From Amycolatopsis acididurans (GTDB taxonomy: Bacteria > Actinomycetota > Actinomycetes > Mycobacteriales > Pseudonocardiaceae): a DNA stretch of 64,000 bases. Position numbers and translations under genes: made by a program. The stretch covers positions 177,190 through 241,189 of the forward strand of contig NZ_JAAXLS010000009.1 of NCBI RefSeq assembly GCF_012328925.1, written 5' to 3'. The notes beneath the pieces are model-generated. The model saw only the letters and a list, made by a program, of their open reading frames with translations. It ran no database searches and had not been told where the DNA came from. This document shows, piece by piece, positions 55,501-64,000 of this stretch (positions are counted from its first letter, which is position 1; every line of letters begins with the position of its first letter).

Positions 55501-58500
55501 CGCGAGTCGGCGGGCACCGCGTCGCCCCTGGTCACCAGCGAACCGGGGCCGACCGTCGTGCGCGCGCCGATGCCGGCACCGGGCAGCACGATGCCGTGCG
55601 GCCCGAGTGTCGCGCCTTCGGCCAGCGTCACCTCGCTCATGCTCATGATCCGATCATGGAACAGGTGCGTCTGCACGACACAGCCGCGGTTGATGGTCGC
55701 GCCGTCGCCGAGGGTCACCAGGTCCGACTCGGGCAGCCAGTACGTCTCCAGCCACACGCCGCGCCCGATGCGCGCGCCCATCGCACGCAGCCAGGCAGGC
55801 AGCAGCGGCGTGCCGCCCAGCGAGCCGACCAGCCACGGCACCGCGAGCGTCTCGACGAACGTGTCGGCCAGCTCGTTGCGCCACACGAACGAACTCCACA
55901 GTGGACGCTCCACGGCACGGAACCGGCCGGCCAGCAGCCACTTCATCACCACGGCGAGCAGTGCGGCGGCCACACCGGCAGACGCCAGCACGGCACCGGA
56001 AAGCAGCGCCGCGGCCCACAGCCCGGCCGCCGACCACACCGCCGCCAGCGCGGCGAGCACCAGCACCGCGAGCGCGGCCCCGCACATCACCGGCACGATC
56101 CGGCACACCTCGACCGCGGCACGGGCCACCTTCAGCCGCAGCGGCGGCTGGTAGGTGCGGCTCGCGTCGCCGGACTCCACCGTGCGACGCAACGGCATCG
56201 GCGGCATGCCCAGGTACGACGAGCCCTTCTTCGCCTTGCGCGGCGTCGAGGACAGCACCCCGACGAGCCCGCCCTTGGGCACCGCGCGACCGGGCGCGGT
56301 CATTCCCGAGTTGCCGAGGAAGGCCTGCTTTCCGATGCGGGCGCGGGCCACGTGCAGCCAGCCGTGGCCCAGTTCGTAGGTGGCGACCATGGTGTCGTCG
56401 GCGAGGAACGCGCCGTTGTCCACTTTGGTCATCTTCGGCAGCGCGAGCACCGTGGACGCCTCCACGTCCCGCCCGATCCTGGCCCCGAGCAGCCGCAGCC
56501 ACACCGGCGTGAACAGGCTGGCGTACAACGGGAACAGCGCGGTGCGAGCCATGTCCATCAGGCGTTCGGTCGCCCACACCTGCCACGCGATCCGGCCGTG
56601 CACCGGGTGGTAGCCCTCCCGCATGCCGATGCCGAGCGCACGCACACCGGCCAGGATCAGCAGTGCGTAGGTCAGGAAGTAGACGACGGTGGCCGCCGGC
56701 ACCGCCAGCAGGGCGCGGCCGAGCGAGGGCGCCCCGGCGATCGACGCGGCGACCACGGCGATACCGGGCAGCGCCGCGATCGCGGGCAGCAAGCCCAGTA
56801 CCTGCGAGGTCGCGCCGTAGGCGAAGGCCCACAACCGGGACCGCCGCGGGCTGCCCGAGGGCCACCGCAACGCGTCCTTGCCGTCCCGCTGGGCGGGCGA
56901 ACCGGCCCAGCGCTGGCCCGCGGGCACCGCGCCGGTCACCGTGGAACCCGCCGCGATCTCGGCGCCCTTGCCGATCCGGGCGCCGGGGAACAGCGTGCTG
57001 CGCGCCCCTACCCGCGCGCCGGCGCCGACCCGGATCTTGCCGATGTGCACGACGTCGCCGTCCACCCAGTACCCGGAGAGATCGACCTCGGGCTCGATCG
57101 CCGCGCCGCGGCCGAGTTTGAGCAGCCCGGTGACCGGCGGCGGCGAGTGCAGGTCGACGTCCTTGCCGATCTTCGCGCCGAGCGCCTTCGCGTAGTGCGT
57201 CATCCACGACGCGCCGGACACCTCGCCGGCACCACTGAACTCGGCCAGCTTCTCGGCGGTCCACAGTCGCAAGTGGACGCGGCCACCGCGCGGGTACCTC
57301 CCCGGCCGCACCCCGCGCAGCAGCAGCCGCGCACCGGCGGCGGAGATCGCGATGCGTCCGGCCGGGCTGAACAGCACGAACCAGGCCACCACCAGACCCC
57401 ACCACGGCACCGAAGGGGCCCACGCCACGCCGAACAGCGAGCCCGCCGTAGACAGCGCCGCGAGAATCGTCGTCCAGCGCAAGCCGACGAGCGTCAGCAG
57501 CGGCAGCATCAGCACCGTCTGCGCGACGCCGGTTCGCCGCGGCACCGGCTTGACCTCGCGCCGCGCCGTCTCGGTGGCGTCCAGCCCGTCCAGCAGCGCC
57601 GCGAGCGCACCGAGCGCCGGGTTCTGGTAGATGTCGCTGACGGAGACCTGGGGGTGGCGGGTCCGGATCCTGGCGATCAGCTGGGCGGCGGTCAGGCTGC
57701 CGCCGCCGTGCGTGAAGAAGTCGGCGTCGGGATCACCGACCGATACGCCAAGGATCTCCGCCCAGCCCTCCGCGAGCCAGGCCTCCGTCGGCGACAGTTC
57801 ATGGGCGCCTGCGGATTCCACTGTGGACAGTGGCCAGGGCAGGGCCGCGCGGTCCACCTTGCCGGAGGTGCGGGTCGGCAGGCCGGCCACGACCGCGAGC
57901 AGCGGCACCAGCGCGGCGGGCAGCTTCTCGCGCAGCAGCGCGGACGCGGCGTCGGTGTCCAACTCGCCGGAGGGCACGACGTAACCGACGAGAATCTGGT
58001 TGCCCGCCGCGGTTTCGCGGATCGCGGCCGCGCCACCGGCCACCCCGGGAAGTGCTTGCAGGGCGGCGTCGACCTCACCGAGTTCGATGCGGCGGCCGCC
58101 GAGCTTGACCTGCTCGTCGGCCCGGCCGAGGAACACCAGCCCTTCGGCCTCGGCGCGCACCAGATCGCCGCTGCGGTAGGCGCGCTGCCAGCCCAGCGCG
58201 GGCAGCGGGGCGAACTTTTCCGCGTCCTTGACCGGATCGAGGTAGCGCGCGAGCCCGGCGCCCCCGATCACCAGCTGGCCGCTCTCCCCCATCGCGACCG
58301 GTTCGCCCTGCTCGTCGACCACCGCGAGCTGCCAGCCCAGCAAGGGAAGCCCGATCCGGACCGGTTCTTCTCCGGTCAGCTGCGCGGCGCACGCGACGAC
58401 GGTCGCCTCGGTCGGGCCATAGGTGTTCCACACCTCGCGACCCTCGACGGCGACGCGTTCGGCCAGTTCCGGTGGGCAGGCCTCGCCGCCGAAGATGAGC

Positions 58501-59330
58501 AGCCGCACCTCTTCCAGCGCGTCGGCGGGCCACAGCGCGGCCAGCGTCGGCACCGTCGAGACGATCGTGATGCGCTGCGCGATCAGCCACGGCCCGAGGT
58601 CGACCCCGGTGCGCACGAGCGCGCGCGGCGCGGGCACCAGACACGCGCCGTGCCGCCACGCCAGCCACATTTCCTCGCAGGAGGCGTCGAACGCGACCGA
58701 CAGCCCCGCCAGCACGCGGTCGCCGGGGCCGATGGGCTCGTCGCGCAGGAACAGTTCGGCCTCGGCGTCCACAAAGGCCGCCGCGGCGGCGTGCGTGACC
58801 GCGACGCCCTTCGGTTTCCCGGTGGACCCGGAGGTGAAGATGATCCATGCGTCGTCGCCGGGAGCGGGCAGCCCGGGATGCTCGCCGGGCGGGAGGCACT
58901 GGGTCAGCTGCCCGCCGTCGGTGAGCACGGCGCACACCCGGGCCTCGCCGAAGACCAGTTCGGCGCGTTCGGCCGGATCGTCGGCGTCGACCGGAACGTA
59001 GGCGGCACCGGCGGCCAGCACGCCGAGGATCGCGACGTACAGCTCGGCGGTACCCGAGGAGATGCGCACGCCCACCCGGTCGCCGACGCCGATCCCGGCC
59101 GCGGCGAGGCGCGTGCGCAGCGCGTCCACCTCGTCGGCGAGCTTGCGGTAGCTGAGCACGCGCTCGCCGTCGTCGATCGCGTCGGCGCCGGGGTGCCGTT
59201 CGGCCGTGGCGGCGAGCACGTCCAGCAAAGTGCGTTCGCTCGCCGCGAGCCCCGACCAGAACAGCGCGCGGGGCCTGCTGTCAACCGCGGGTGTCGCCAT
59301 CGCGGGGGCAGACATCAACCGGTCACTCAC
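55458..59330 (-). CDS. membrane NRPS of the epsilon-poly-lysine synthetase (NAPAA) type
   Basis: The 1290-residue protein reads: adenylation domain (about 35-495; FTSGSTGKPKG, NTYGPTEA, YRSGDL, GKVDR), carrier domain with phosphopantetheine Ser545 (THGGGSLTAAQ), then about six membrane helices alternating with three hexapeptide/acyltransferase-like domains (GKIRVGAGARVGARSTLFPG; ARIGRDVEASTVLALPKMTKVD; ATLGPHGIVLPGAGIGARTTVG). This is the Pls layout (A, T, six helices, three tandem C-terminal domains) at nearly Pls length. Substrate-code residues read by hand are D-A-E-S-I-G-T-V-V-K, lysine/diamino-acid-like. No thioesterase. Predicted product: a cationic homopolymer such as epsilon-poly-lysine. 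Confidence 0.8.
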   Translation of the reverse strand: MSDRLMSAPAMATPAVDSRPRALFWSGLAASERTLLDVLAATAERHPGADAIDDGERVLSYRKLADEVDALRTRLAAAGIGVGDRVGVRISSGTAELYVAILGVLAAGAAYVPVDADDPAERAELVFGEARVCAVLTDGGQLTQCLPPGEHPGLPAPGDDAWIIFTSGSTGKPKGVAVTHAAAAAFVDAEAELFLRDEPIGPGDRVLAGLSVAFDASCEEMWLAWRHGACLVPAPRALVRTGVDLGPWLIAQRITIVSTVPTLAALWPADALEEVRLLIFGGEACPPELAERVAVEGREVWNTYGPTEATVVACAAQLTGEEPVRIGLPLLGWQLAVVDEQGEPVAMGESGQLVIGGAGLARYLDPVKDAEKFAPLPALGWQRAYRSGDLVRAEAEGLVFLGRADEQVKLGGRRIELGEVDAALQALPGVAGGAAAIRETAAGNQILVGYVVPSGELDTDAASALLREKLPAALVPLLAVVAGLPTRTSGKVDRAALPWPLSTVESAGAHELSPTEAWLAEGWAEILGVSVGDPDADFFTHGGGSLTAAQLIARIRTRHPQVSVSDIYQNPALGALAALLDGLDATETARREVKPVPRRTGVAQTVLMLPLLTLVGLRWTTILAALSTAGSLFGVAWAPSVPWWGLVVAWFVLFSPAGRIAISAAGARLLLRGVRPGRYPRGGRVHLRLWTAEKLAEFSGAGEVSGASWMTHYAKALGAKIGKDVDLHSPPPVTGLLKLGRGAAIEPEVDLSGYWVDGDVVHIGKIRVGAGARVGARSTLFPGARIGKGAEIAAGSTVTGAVPAGQRWAGSPAQRDGKDALRWPSGSPRRSRLWAFAYGATSQVLGLLPAIAALPGIAVVAASIAGAPSLGRALLAVPAATVVYFLTYALLILAGVRALGIGMREGYHPVHGRIAWQVWATERLMDMARTALFPLYASLFTPVWLRLLGARIGRDVEASTVLALPKMTKVDNGAFLADDTMVATYELGHGWLHVARARIGKQAFLGNSGMTAPGRAVPKGGLVGVLSSTPRKAKKGSSYLGMPPMPLRRTVESGDASRTYQPPLRLKVARAAVEVCRIVPVMCGAALAVLVLAALAAVWSAAGLWAAALLSGAVLASAGVAAALLAVVMKWLLAGRFRAVERPLWSSFVWRNELADTFVETLAVPWLVGSLGGTPLLPAWLRAMGARIGRGVWLETYWLPESDLVTLGDGATINRGCVVQTHLFHDRIMSMSEVTLAEGATLGPHGIVLPGAGIGARTTVGPGSLVTRGDAVPADSRWLGNPIASWGRRA

Positions 59331-59423
59331 CTTCCGGAGCCAGGGGGGCCTGCTCTCGAAACGGTGAGGGGCCCGGTGCGACCGATCAGCTTACCGGAAG
59401 GTGAACCCGACGTTGCGGTGAGG

Positions 59424-60845
59424 TCACTTAACCTTCTTGCCCTTGGGCTTCTTTTCCCGCACCCGCACGTTGATGCGCACCGGGGAACCCTCGAACCCGA
59501 AGCGTTCCCGGAACTTGCGCTCGATGAACCGCCGGTAGCCCGCCTCCAGAAAGCCCGTGGTGAACAACACCAGCGTCGGCGGGCGGATGGCCGCCTGCGT
59601 CGCGAACAGCACCTTCGGCTGCTTGCCGCCCCGCACGGGCGGCGGGGTGGCCGCGACCAGGTCCGACAGCCAGCCGTTGAGCTGGCCGGTCGGCACGCGC
59701 TGGTCCCACGACTCGAGCGCGGTGCGCAGCGCCGGGGCGAGTTTGCGCACCGAACGGCCGGTCAGCGCGGAGATGTTCACCCGCTCCGCCCACGGCACCC
59801 GCACCAGCCCGCGGTCCAGTTCCTTCTCCAGCTGGTAGCGCCGGTCCTCGTCGACGAGGTCCCACTTGTTGAACGCCAGCACGCACGCGCGGCCCGCCTC
59901 GACCACCATCGTCAGCACCCGCAGGTCCTGTTCGGACAGTGGTTCGGCCGCGTCCAGCAACACGATCACGACCTCGGAGGCGTCGATCGCCGCCTTGGTG
60001 CGCAGGGACGCGTAGTACTCGGTGCCGTTCGCGGTGTGCACGCGCTTGCGCAGGCCCGCGGTGTCGACGAAGCGCCACAACTGCCCGTCCAGCTCGACCA
60101 TCGAGTCCACCGGGTCCACCGTGGTGCCGGCGACCGAGTCGACGACCGCGCGCTGTTCCCCGGTGAGCTTGTTGAGCAGGCTGGACTTGCCGACGTTCGG
60201 CTTGCCGACCAGCGCCACCCGGCGCGGTCCCGCGGTGGGCGTGCCTTCGCGCGGCGCGTCCGGCAGCGCCTCCACGATCTTGTCGAGCAGGTCACCCGAG
60301 CTGCGGCCGTGCAGCGCACTGACCGGCTGCGGCTCGCCGAGCCCCAGCGACCACAGCGACGCGACCTCCGCCATCAGCCGCTGGTCGTCCACCTTGTTCG
60401 CGGCCAGGATCACCGGACGCTTCGAGCGCCGCAGCACCTTCGCGACCGCCTCGTCGGTGGTCGTGGCGCCCACCGAGGCGTCCACCACGAGCAGCACGGC
60501 GTCCGAAGTGGACATCGCCAGCTCGGCCTGTGCCGCGATCGCGCCCTGCAGGCCGCTCGCGCCGGGCTCCCAGCCACCGGTGTCCACGATCGTGAACCGG
60601 CGGCCGTTCCACAGCGCGTCGTAGGCGATGCGGTCCCTGGTCACGCCCGGGGTGTCCTGCACGACCGCCTCCCGGCGGCCGAGGATGCGGTTCACCAGCG
60701 TCGACTTGCCCACGTTGGGGCGGCCGACGACGGCCAGCACCGGCTGACTCAGCTGGGCTTCCTCCGCCTCCTGGCCACCGTCCACTCCGGCGTCGAGCGC
60801 GGCGAACTCCGCCTCGTCGGACCAGGTGCCGTCTACCTCAGTCAT
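59424..60845 (-). CDS. der: ribosome-assembly GTPase Der (EngA)
   Basis: The 473-residue protein has two GTPase domains in tandem, with P-loops GRPNVGKS (41-48) and GKPNVGKS (214-221), the G3 motifs DTGG and DTAG, and NKVD/NKWD, and the C-terminal KH-like domain ending in a lysine-rich tail. Der matures the 50S subunit. ATG at 60845 overlaps the plsC stop (ATGA). The cmk-plsC-der order is standard for actinobacteria. Confidence 0.95.
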   Translation of the reverse strand: MTEVDGTWSDEAEFAALDAGVDGGQEAEEAQLSQPVLAVVGRPNVGKSTLVNRILGRREAVVQDTPGVTRDRIAYDALWNGRRFTIVDTGGWEPGASGLQGAIAAQAELAMSTSDAVLLVVDASVGATTTDEAVAKVLRRSKRPVILAANKVDDQRLMAEVASLWSLGLGEPQPVSALHGRSSGDLLDKIVEALPDAPREGTPTAGPRRVALVGKPNVGKSSLLNKLTGEQRAVVDSVAGTTVDPVDSMVELDGQLWRFVDTAGLRKRVHTANGTEYYASLRTKAAIDASEVVIVLLDAAEPLSEQDLRVLTMVVEAGRACVLAFNKWDLVDEDRRYQLEKELDRGLVRVPWAERVNISALTGRSVRKLAPALRTALESWDQRVPTGQLNGWLSDLVAATPPPVRGGKQPKVLFATQAAIRPPTLVLFTTGFLEAGYRRFIERKFRERFGFEGSPVRINVRVREKKPKGKKVK

Positions 60846-61501
60846 AACTTCGCTTTCTCGAATTGGGCGCGCCGCTCGTCCAGCGTGCGCACCAGGGCCG
60901 CCAACTCGGCCCGCAGTTTCTCGGTGGCGGCTTCCAGCCCGGCCCGGCCCTTGCCGACCTCGAGCGGGAACGGGTCCCCCACCAGCACGTCCACCCTCGG
61001 GCGGAACCGGCGCTGGCGATCCGCGGGGCGCCGGGTGCCGCGCACCGCCACCGGCAGCACCAGCGCGTCCGACCCGCGCAGCAGGAACGCCGCGCCGCGC
61101 TCGGCGCTGGCCACGTCGCCCTCGCCCCTGGTGCCTTCCGGGAAGACCCCGACTAGGCCGCCGTCCCGCAGGATCTTGCCGAGGGTGAGCAGCGGCGCCC
61201 GGTCCGGTGCGCCCCGCCGGACCGGCACCTGGCCGATCCGGCGGAGAAACCACCCCATCGCCCCGGTGAACATCTCCTCCTTGACGAGGAACACCGAGCG
61301 GCGCGGCAACATTCCGAAGATGAGCTGCGGCTCGACCATCGAGCTGTGGTTGGCGATCAGCAGCACCGGGCCGGTCCTGGGCACCCGCTCCAGCCCGTCG
61401 ATGCGGATCCGGAACGCCGGGCGGAAGCACACGCGCCCGATCGCCCTGCCGAAGTCGTGCAGCAGGCCGCTGGCGCCCTCGGGAAGTCCCGCCGAGCTCA
61501 C
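60842..61501 (-). CDS. plsC: 1-acylglycerol-3-phosphate acyltransferase family protein
   Basis: The 219-residue PlsC-family protein shows [11 protein letters not shown] (acyltransferase motif I), VPVRRG, and [14 protein letters not shown] (motif III). The catalytic HX4D aspartate is replaced by Glu57 (His52-X4-Glu57), which is unusual. It would acylate lysophosphatidate at the inner membrane face. GTG at 61501 overlaps the cmk stop (GTGA). Set in the conserved cmk-plsC-der cluster. Confidence 0.83.
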   Translation of the reverse strand: MSSAGLPEGASGLLHDFGRAIGRVCFRPAFRIRIDGLERVPRTGPVLLIANHSSMVEPQLIFGMLPRRSVFLVKEEMFTGAMGWFLRRIGQVPVRRGAPDRAPLLTLGKILRDGGLVGVFPEGTRGEGDVASAERGAAFLLRGSDALVLPVAVRGTRRPADRQRRFRPRVDVLVGDPFPLEVGKGRAGLEAATEKLRAELAALVRTLDERRAQFEKAKL

Positions 61502-62223
61502 CGCGTGGCCTCCGCGGCGCAGTCGCTGAGCAGCCCGCGCCTGCCCGCCAGCTCCACCAGCGCGACCAGGACCTGGTCGATGTCCAGTTCGGAGGTGTCC
61601 AGGTGCACCGCGTCCTCGGCCGCGCGCAGCGGCGAGGCCGCGCGGCCCGAGTCCAGCCGGTCGCGGCGGTTGACCGCGGCCAGCGTGTCGGCGTGCGTCA
61701 CCTGGCGTCCGGCCGCGCTGTCCTGCGCGCCGCGCCGCGACGCACGCACCTCCGCCGACGCCGTGAGGAAGACCTTGAGCCGGGAGTCCGGTGCGACGAC
61801 GGTGCCGATGTCGCGGCCCTCGACCACGATCCCGCCGACCTCGTCGAGCACATCGTCGATGATCCGGCGCTGCCGGGCCACCAGCAGCTCGCGCACCTCG
61901 GGCACGGCCGAGACCGGCGACACGGCGTGGCTGACCTCCGGGCCGCGGATCTCGGCGGCCACGTCCTGCCCCGCGAGCGCGACGGCGGGCCGCCCTGGGC
62001 TCGTGCCGATCGTGAACACCGCCTGCCGCGCGATCGCGGTGACCGCCGCGGCGTCCGCCGGATCGGCACCCGCGCGCAGCACGGCCAGGGTCACGACCCG
62101 GTACATCGCCCCGGTGTCGAGGTAGCCGGCACTCAGGCGCTCGGCGAGCTTGCGTGCGACCGTCGTCTTGCCCGTGCCCGACGGACCGTCCAGCGCGACC
62201 ACGCCTCGTAGGGCTCCCGCCAC
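61498..62223 (-). CDS. cmk: cytidylate kinase
   Basis: The 241-residue protein has the P-loop GPSGTGKTT, the CMP-binding YLDTGAMYR, and [11 protein letters not shown] with RRGAQD. It converts CMP and dCMP to the diphosphates. The GTG start at 62223 follows AAGGAG. It is coupled by GTGA to plsC. The promoter lies in the 115-base gap shared with the divergent antiporter subunit gene. Confidence 0.92.
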   Translation of the reverse strand: MAGALRGVVALDGPSGTGKTTVARKLAERLSAGYLDTGAMYRVVTLAVLRAGADPADAAAVTAIARQAVFTIGTSPGRPAVALAGQDVAAEIRGPEVSHAVSPVSAVPEVRELLVARQRRIIDDVLDEVGGIVVEGRDIGTVVAPDSRLKVFLTASAEVRASRRGAQDSAAGRQVTHADTLAAVNRRDRLDSGRAASPLRAAEDAVHLDTSELDIDQVLVALVELAGRRGLLSDCAAEATR

Positions 62224-62338
62224 CGGTGCTCTCCTTAGTGCCTCGCCGAAGTCGTGCCTGCCGGTGCTCCATTCTGCCTGGCAGGCCAGGGCGTGGCCGC
62301 ACCGGGCCGAACCGGGCAAACCGGTAACGTGAGCGGAC

Positions 62339-62821
62339 GTGAACGTTGAAGTGACTCCCCTGCCCGGCATCGGGGTCCGCAAGGATTTCGCCCTCCGCAG
62401 CGGAAGGCGTGTCGGCGTGGTCACCCATCGTGACGGGCAGATAGAGCTGATCGTGTCCAAATCCGACGATCCGGACGCCTGCCTGGCCTCGCTGCCACTG
62501 ACCGCGGACGAGGCGGGCGCGCTGGCCAACCTCCTCGGCGCGCCGCAGCTGGTCGCGCAGCTGACCGAGGAGCACCGGGAGCTTCCCGGTATCCAGACGC
62601 GGCAGCTGCCGATCAAGCCGAACGCGCCGTTCGACGGCAGAACGCTCGGCGACACCGCGTTGCGCACCCGGACCGGTGTGTCCGTCGTGGCGGTCATGCG
62701 GGCGGGCCAGGTCCATCCCTCGCCCACGCCGGACTTCACGTTCACCGCCGGCGACGTGCTGGTGGCCGTCGGCACCTCCGAAGGTCTGGAGAATGCCCTG
62801 AAGATCCTGAAAAACGGCTGA
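62339..62821 (+). CDS. KhtT-like cation:proton antiporter regulatory subunit (TrkA-C)
   Basis: The 160-residue protein has an N-terminal KhtT-like domain (EVTPLPGIGVRKDFALRSGRRVGVV) and a C-terminal RCK_C/TrkA-C domain (GRTLGDTALRTRTGVSVVAVMR, GDVLVAVGTSEGLENALKIL). It should gate the antiporter encoded four bases downstream by binding a nucleotide or sensing pH or potassium. GTG at 62339 is the first codon of the conserved region. Confidence 0.85.
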   Translation: MNVEVTPLPGIGVRKDFALRSGRRVGVVTHRDGQIELIVSKSDDPDACLASLPLTADEAGALANLLGAPQLVAQLTEEHRELPGIQTRQLPIKPNAPFDGRTLGDTALRTRTGVSVVAVMRAGQVHPSPTPDFTFTAGDVLVAVGTSEGLENALKILKNG

Positions 62822-62825
62822 GCCT

Positions 62826-64000
62826 ATGGATCACACCGCACTCTCCTTGATCGAACTCGGCGGCGTCTTCTTCTTCCTCGGCGTGCTCGGCAGGCTCGCC
62901 GGCAAGATCGGGATGTCCCCCATCCCGCTGTACCTGCTGGGCGGGCTCGCCTTCGGCCAGGGCGGCCTGATCCCGCTCGGCGACATCGGCGACTTCACGC
63001 ACCTGGCCAGCGAGATCGGCGTCGTGCTGCTGCTGTTGCTGCTGGGCCTGGAGTACTCCGCGGCGGAGCTGTTCACCGGGCTGAAACGGTCCTGGATGGC
63101 CGGCCTGCTCGACATCGTGCTCAACGCGGCACCCGGCGTGCTGGTCGCGCTGATCCTGGGCTGGGGCCCGGTCGGCGCGATGGTCATGGGCGGGGTCACC
63201 TACATCTCCTCGTCCGGGATCATCGCGAAGGTGCTCGGTGACCTGGGCAGGCTCGGTAACCGCGAAACCCCGGTCGTGCTCTCGATCCTGGTGTTCGAGG
63301 ACCTCGCGATGGCCCTGTACCTGCCGATCCTGACGGCGGTGCTCGGCGGCGTGAGCTTCCTCGGCGGGCTCGAAGCCGTGGGCATCTCGCTGCTGGTGAT
63401 CACCGTGGTGCTGGTGATCGCGCTCAAATTCGGCCGGTACGTCTCGGCGCTGGTGGACTCCCCCGACCGCGAGGTGTTCCTGCTCAGGGTGCTCGGCGCG
63501 GCGCTGCTCGTGGCGGGGCTCGCCTCGGCGATGCAGGTCTCCGCGGCGGTCGGCGCCTTCCTGCTCGGCATCGCGATCTCCGGCTCGACGGCCGAGAACG
63601 CCGCGCACATGCTCGAACCGCTGCGCGATCTGTTCGCGGCCGTGTTCTTCGTGGTCTTCGGGCTCAACACCAACCCGGCCTCGATCCCGCCCGTGCTGGG
63701 CTGGGCCGTGGTGCTCGCCGTGGCGACGACGGTGACGAAGCTGGCCACCGGCTGGTGGGCGGCGCGCAGGCAGCGCATCGGCCGGCTCGGCCGCGCCCGC
63801 GCCGGTGCGGCGCTGGTGGCACGGGGCGAGTTCTCGATCGTCATCGCGGGCCTGGCGGTGACCGCGGGCGCGGCGACCGACGAGCTGTCCGCACTGGCCA
63901 CCGCCTACGTCCTGCTGATGGCGATCATCGGCCCGGTCGCGGCACGCATCGTCGAACCGGTGGCCCGCACCCTGCAACGCAAAACCCCCCAAACAGAACC
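62826..64000 (+). CDS. CPA2-family cation:proton antiporter (KhtU-like), 3' end outside window
   Basis: The frame opens with ATG at 62826 (MDHTALSLIELGGVFFFLGV) and stays open for 391 codons to the window edge. It has about twelve hydrophobic segments and CPA2 markers: LGGLAFGQGGLIPLG, VVLLLLLLGLEYS, the ion-site region SILVFEDLAMALYL, and GFLLG-like VGAFLLGIAISGS. Members exchange potassium or sodium for protons. The preceding gene encodes its regulator, giving a KhtTU-like pair. Only the extreme C-terminus is missing. Confidence 0.87.
   Translation, partial: MDHTALSLIELGGVFFFLGVLGRLAGKIGMSPIPLYLLGGLAFGQGGLIPLGDIGDFTHLASEIGVVLLLLLLGLEYSAAELFTGLKRSWMAGLLDIVLNAAPGVLVALILGWGPVGAMVMGGVTYISSSGIIAKVLGDLGRLGNRETPVVLSILVFEDLAMALYLPILTAVLGGVSFLGGLEAVGISLLVITVVLVIALKFGRYVSALVDSPDREVFLLRVLGAALLVAGLASAMQVSAAVGAFLLGIAISGSTAENAAHMLEPLRDLFAAVFFVVFGLNTNPASIPPVLGWAVVLAVATTVTKLATGWWAARRQRIGRLGRARAGAALVARGEFSIVIAGLAVTAGAATDELSALATAYVLLMAIIGPVAARIVEPVARTLQRKTPQTE

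Noticed and set aside
55596..61529. 1977-codon open frame on the plus strand
   Set aside because: It runs antisense through the Pls-type synthetase, der, plsC and cmk. The translation is His/Arg/Gln-rich with no domain; long antisense frames are a known effect of high third-position GC.

Overview
The window is a high-GC actinobacterial chromosome segment. Dense four-base start/stop overlaps, many GTG starts, cmk-plsC-der gene order, a poly-HAMP hybrid kinase, PknB-type kinase and partner-switching proteins, and many IclR/GntR/TetR regulators suggest a soil Pseudonocardiales member, possibly Amycolatopsis (inference from gene content only). About sixty protein genes are called. No tRNA, rRNA, CRISPR array, insertion sequence, prophage or stretch over 300 bases without a gene was seen.

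Region 1 (1-2361): a LexA paralogue coupled to a membrane-protein gene, an SOS-like box in front of a leftward gene cut by the window edge, and an IclR regulator. Region 2 (2405-16448): a catabolic island. A nine-gene leftward operon encodes a complete Liv-type ABC importer followed by an MmgE/PrpD protein, an Asp/Glu-racemase-family protein, a fumarate-reductase-like flavoprotein and a hydantoinase-like amidohydrolase. It diverges from a four-gene rightward operon (CoA-transferase, CitE-type lyase, cyclase, second PrpD). A 25-codon reading frame sits exactly between livH and livM. Region 3 (16539-23853): stress signalling, with a soluble hybrid kinase carrying six 92-residue HAMP repeats, an ANTAR-GAF-PAS-PP2C phosphatase and two STAS proteins.

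Region 4 (23904-31154): a cupin with divergent TetR, a long TetR with an extra C-terminal domain, a PPDK-like protein lacking its barrel domain beside a tightly divergent HTH protein, a Ser/Thr kinase, and an RsbW-like ATPase with a STAS partner. Region 5 (31179-35126): IclR regulator, flavin reductase, HpaB-type aromatic hydroxylase and a one-domain FAD synthetase, apparently a self-contained FADH2-monooxygenase unit. Region 6 (35154-42611): a hexonate operon (enolase-superfamily D-mannonate dehydratase, fructuronate reductase, MHS transporter, idonate/gulonate-type dehydrogenase, KDG kinase, KDPG aldolase) with a divergent GntR regulator; it encodes a full route from L-gulonate to pyruvate plus glyceraldehyde 3-phosphate.

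Region 7 (42621-54204): a decayed phosphodiesterase gene, a tyrosine phosphatase, hydrolases, a DUF3140/Tudor pair, an Rrf2 regulator, TesB and methylacyl-CoA racemase, OsmC with GntR, pirin, a molybdenum oxidoreductase with flavin reductase, and a ketoglutarate-semialdehyde-type dehydrogenase with its IclR regulator. Region 8 (54208-64000): an M1 metallopeptidase coupled to a membrane NRPS of the epsilon-poly-lysine synthetase type, then der, plsC, cmk, and a KhtT/KhtU-like cation:proton antiporter running off the right edge.

At the whole-window scale, the short palindrome TCCACAGTGGA recurs far more often than chance predicts, in genes and between them.
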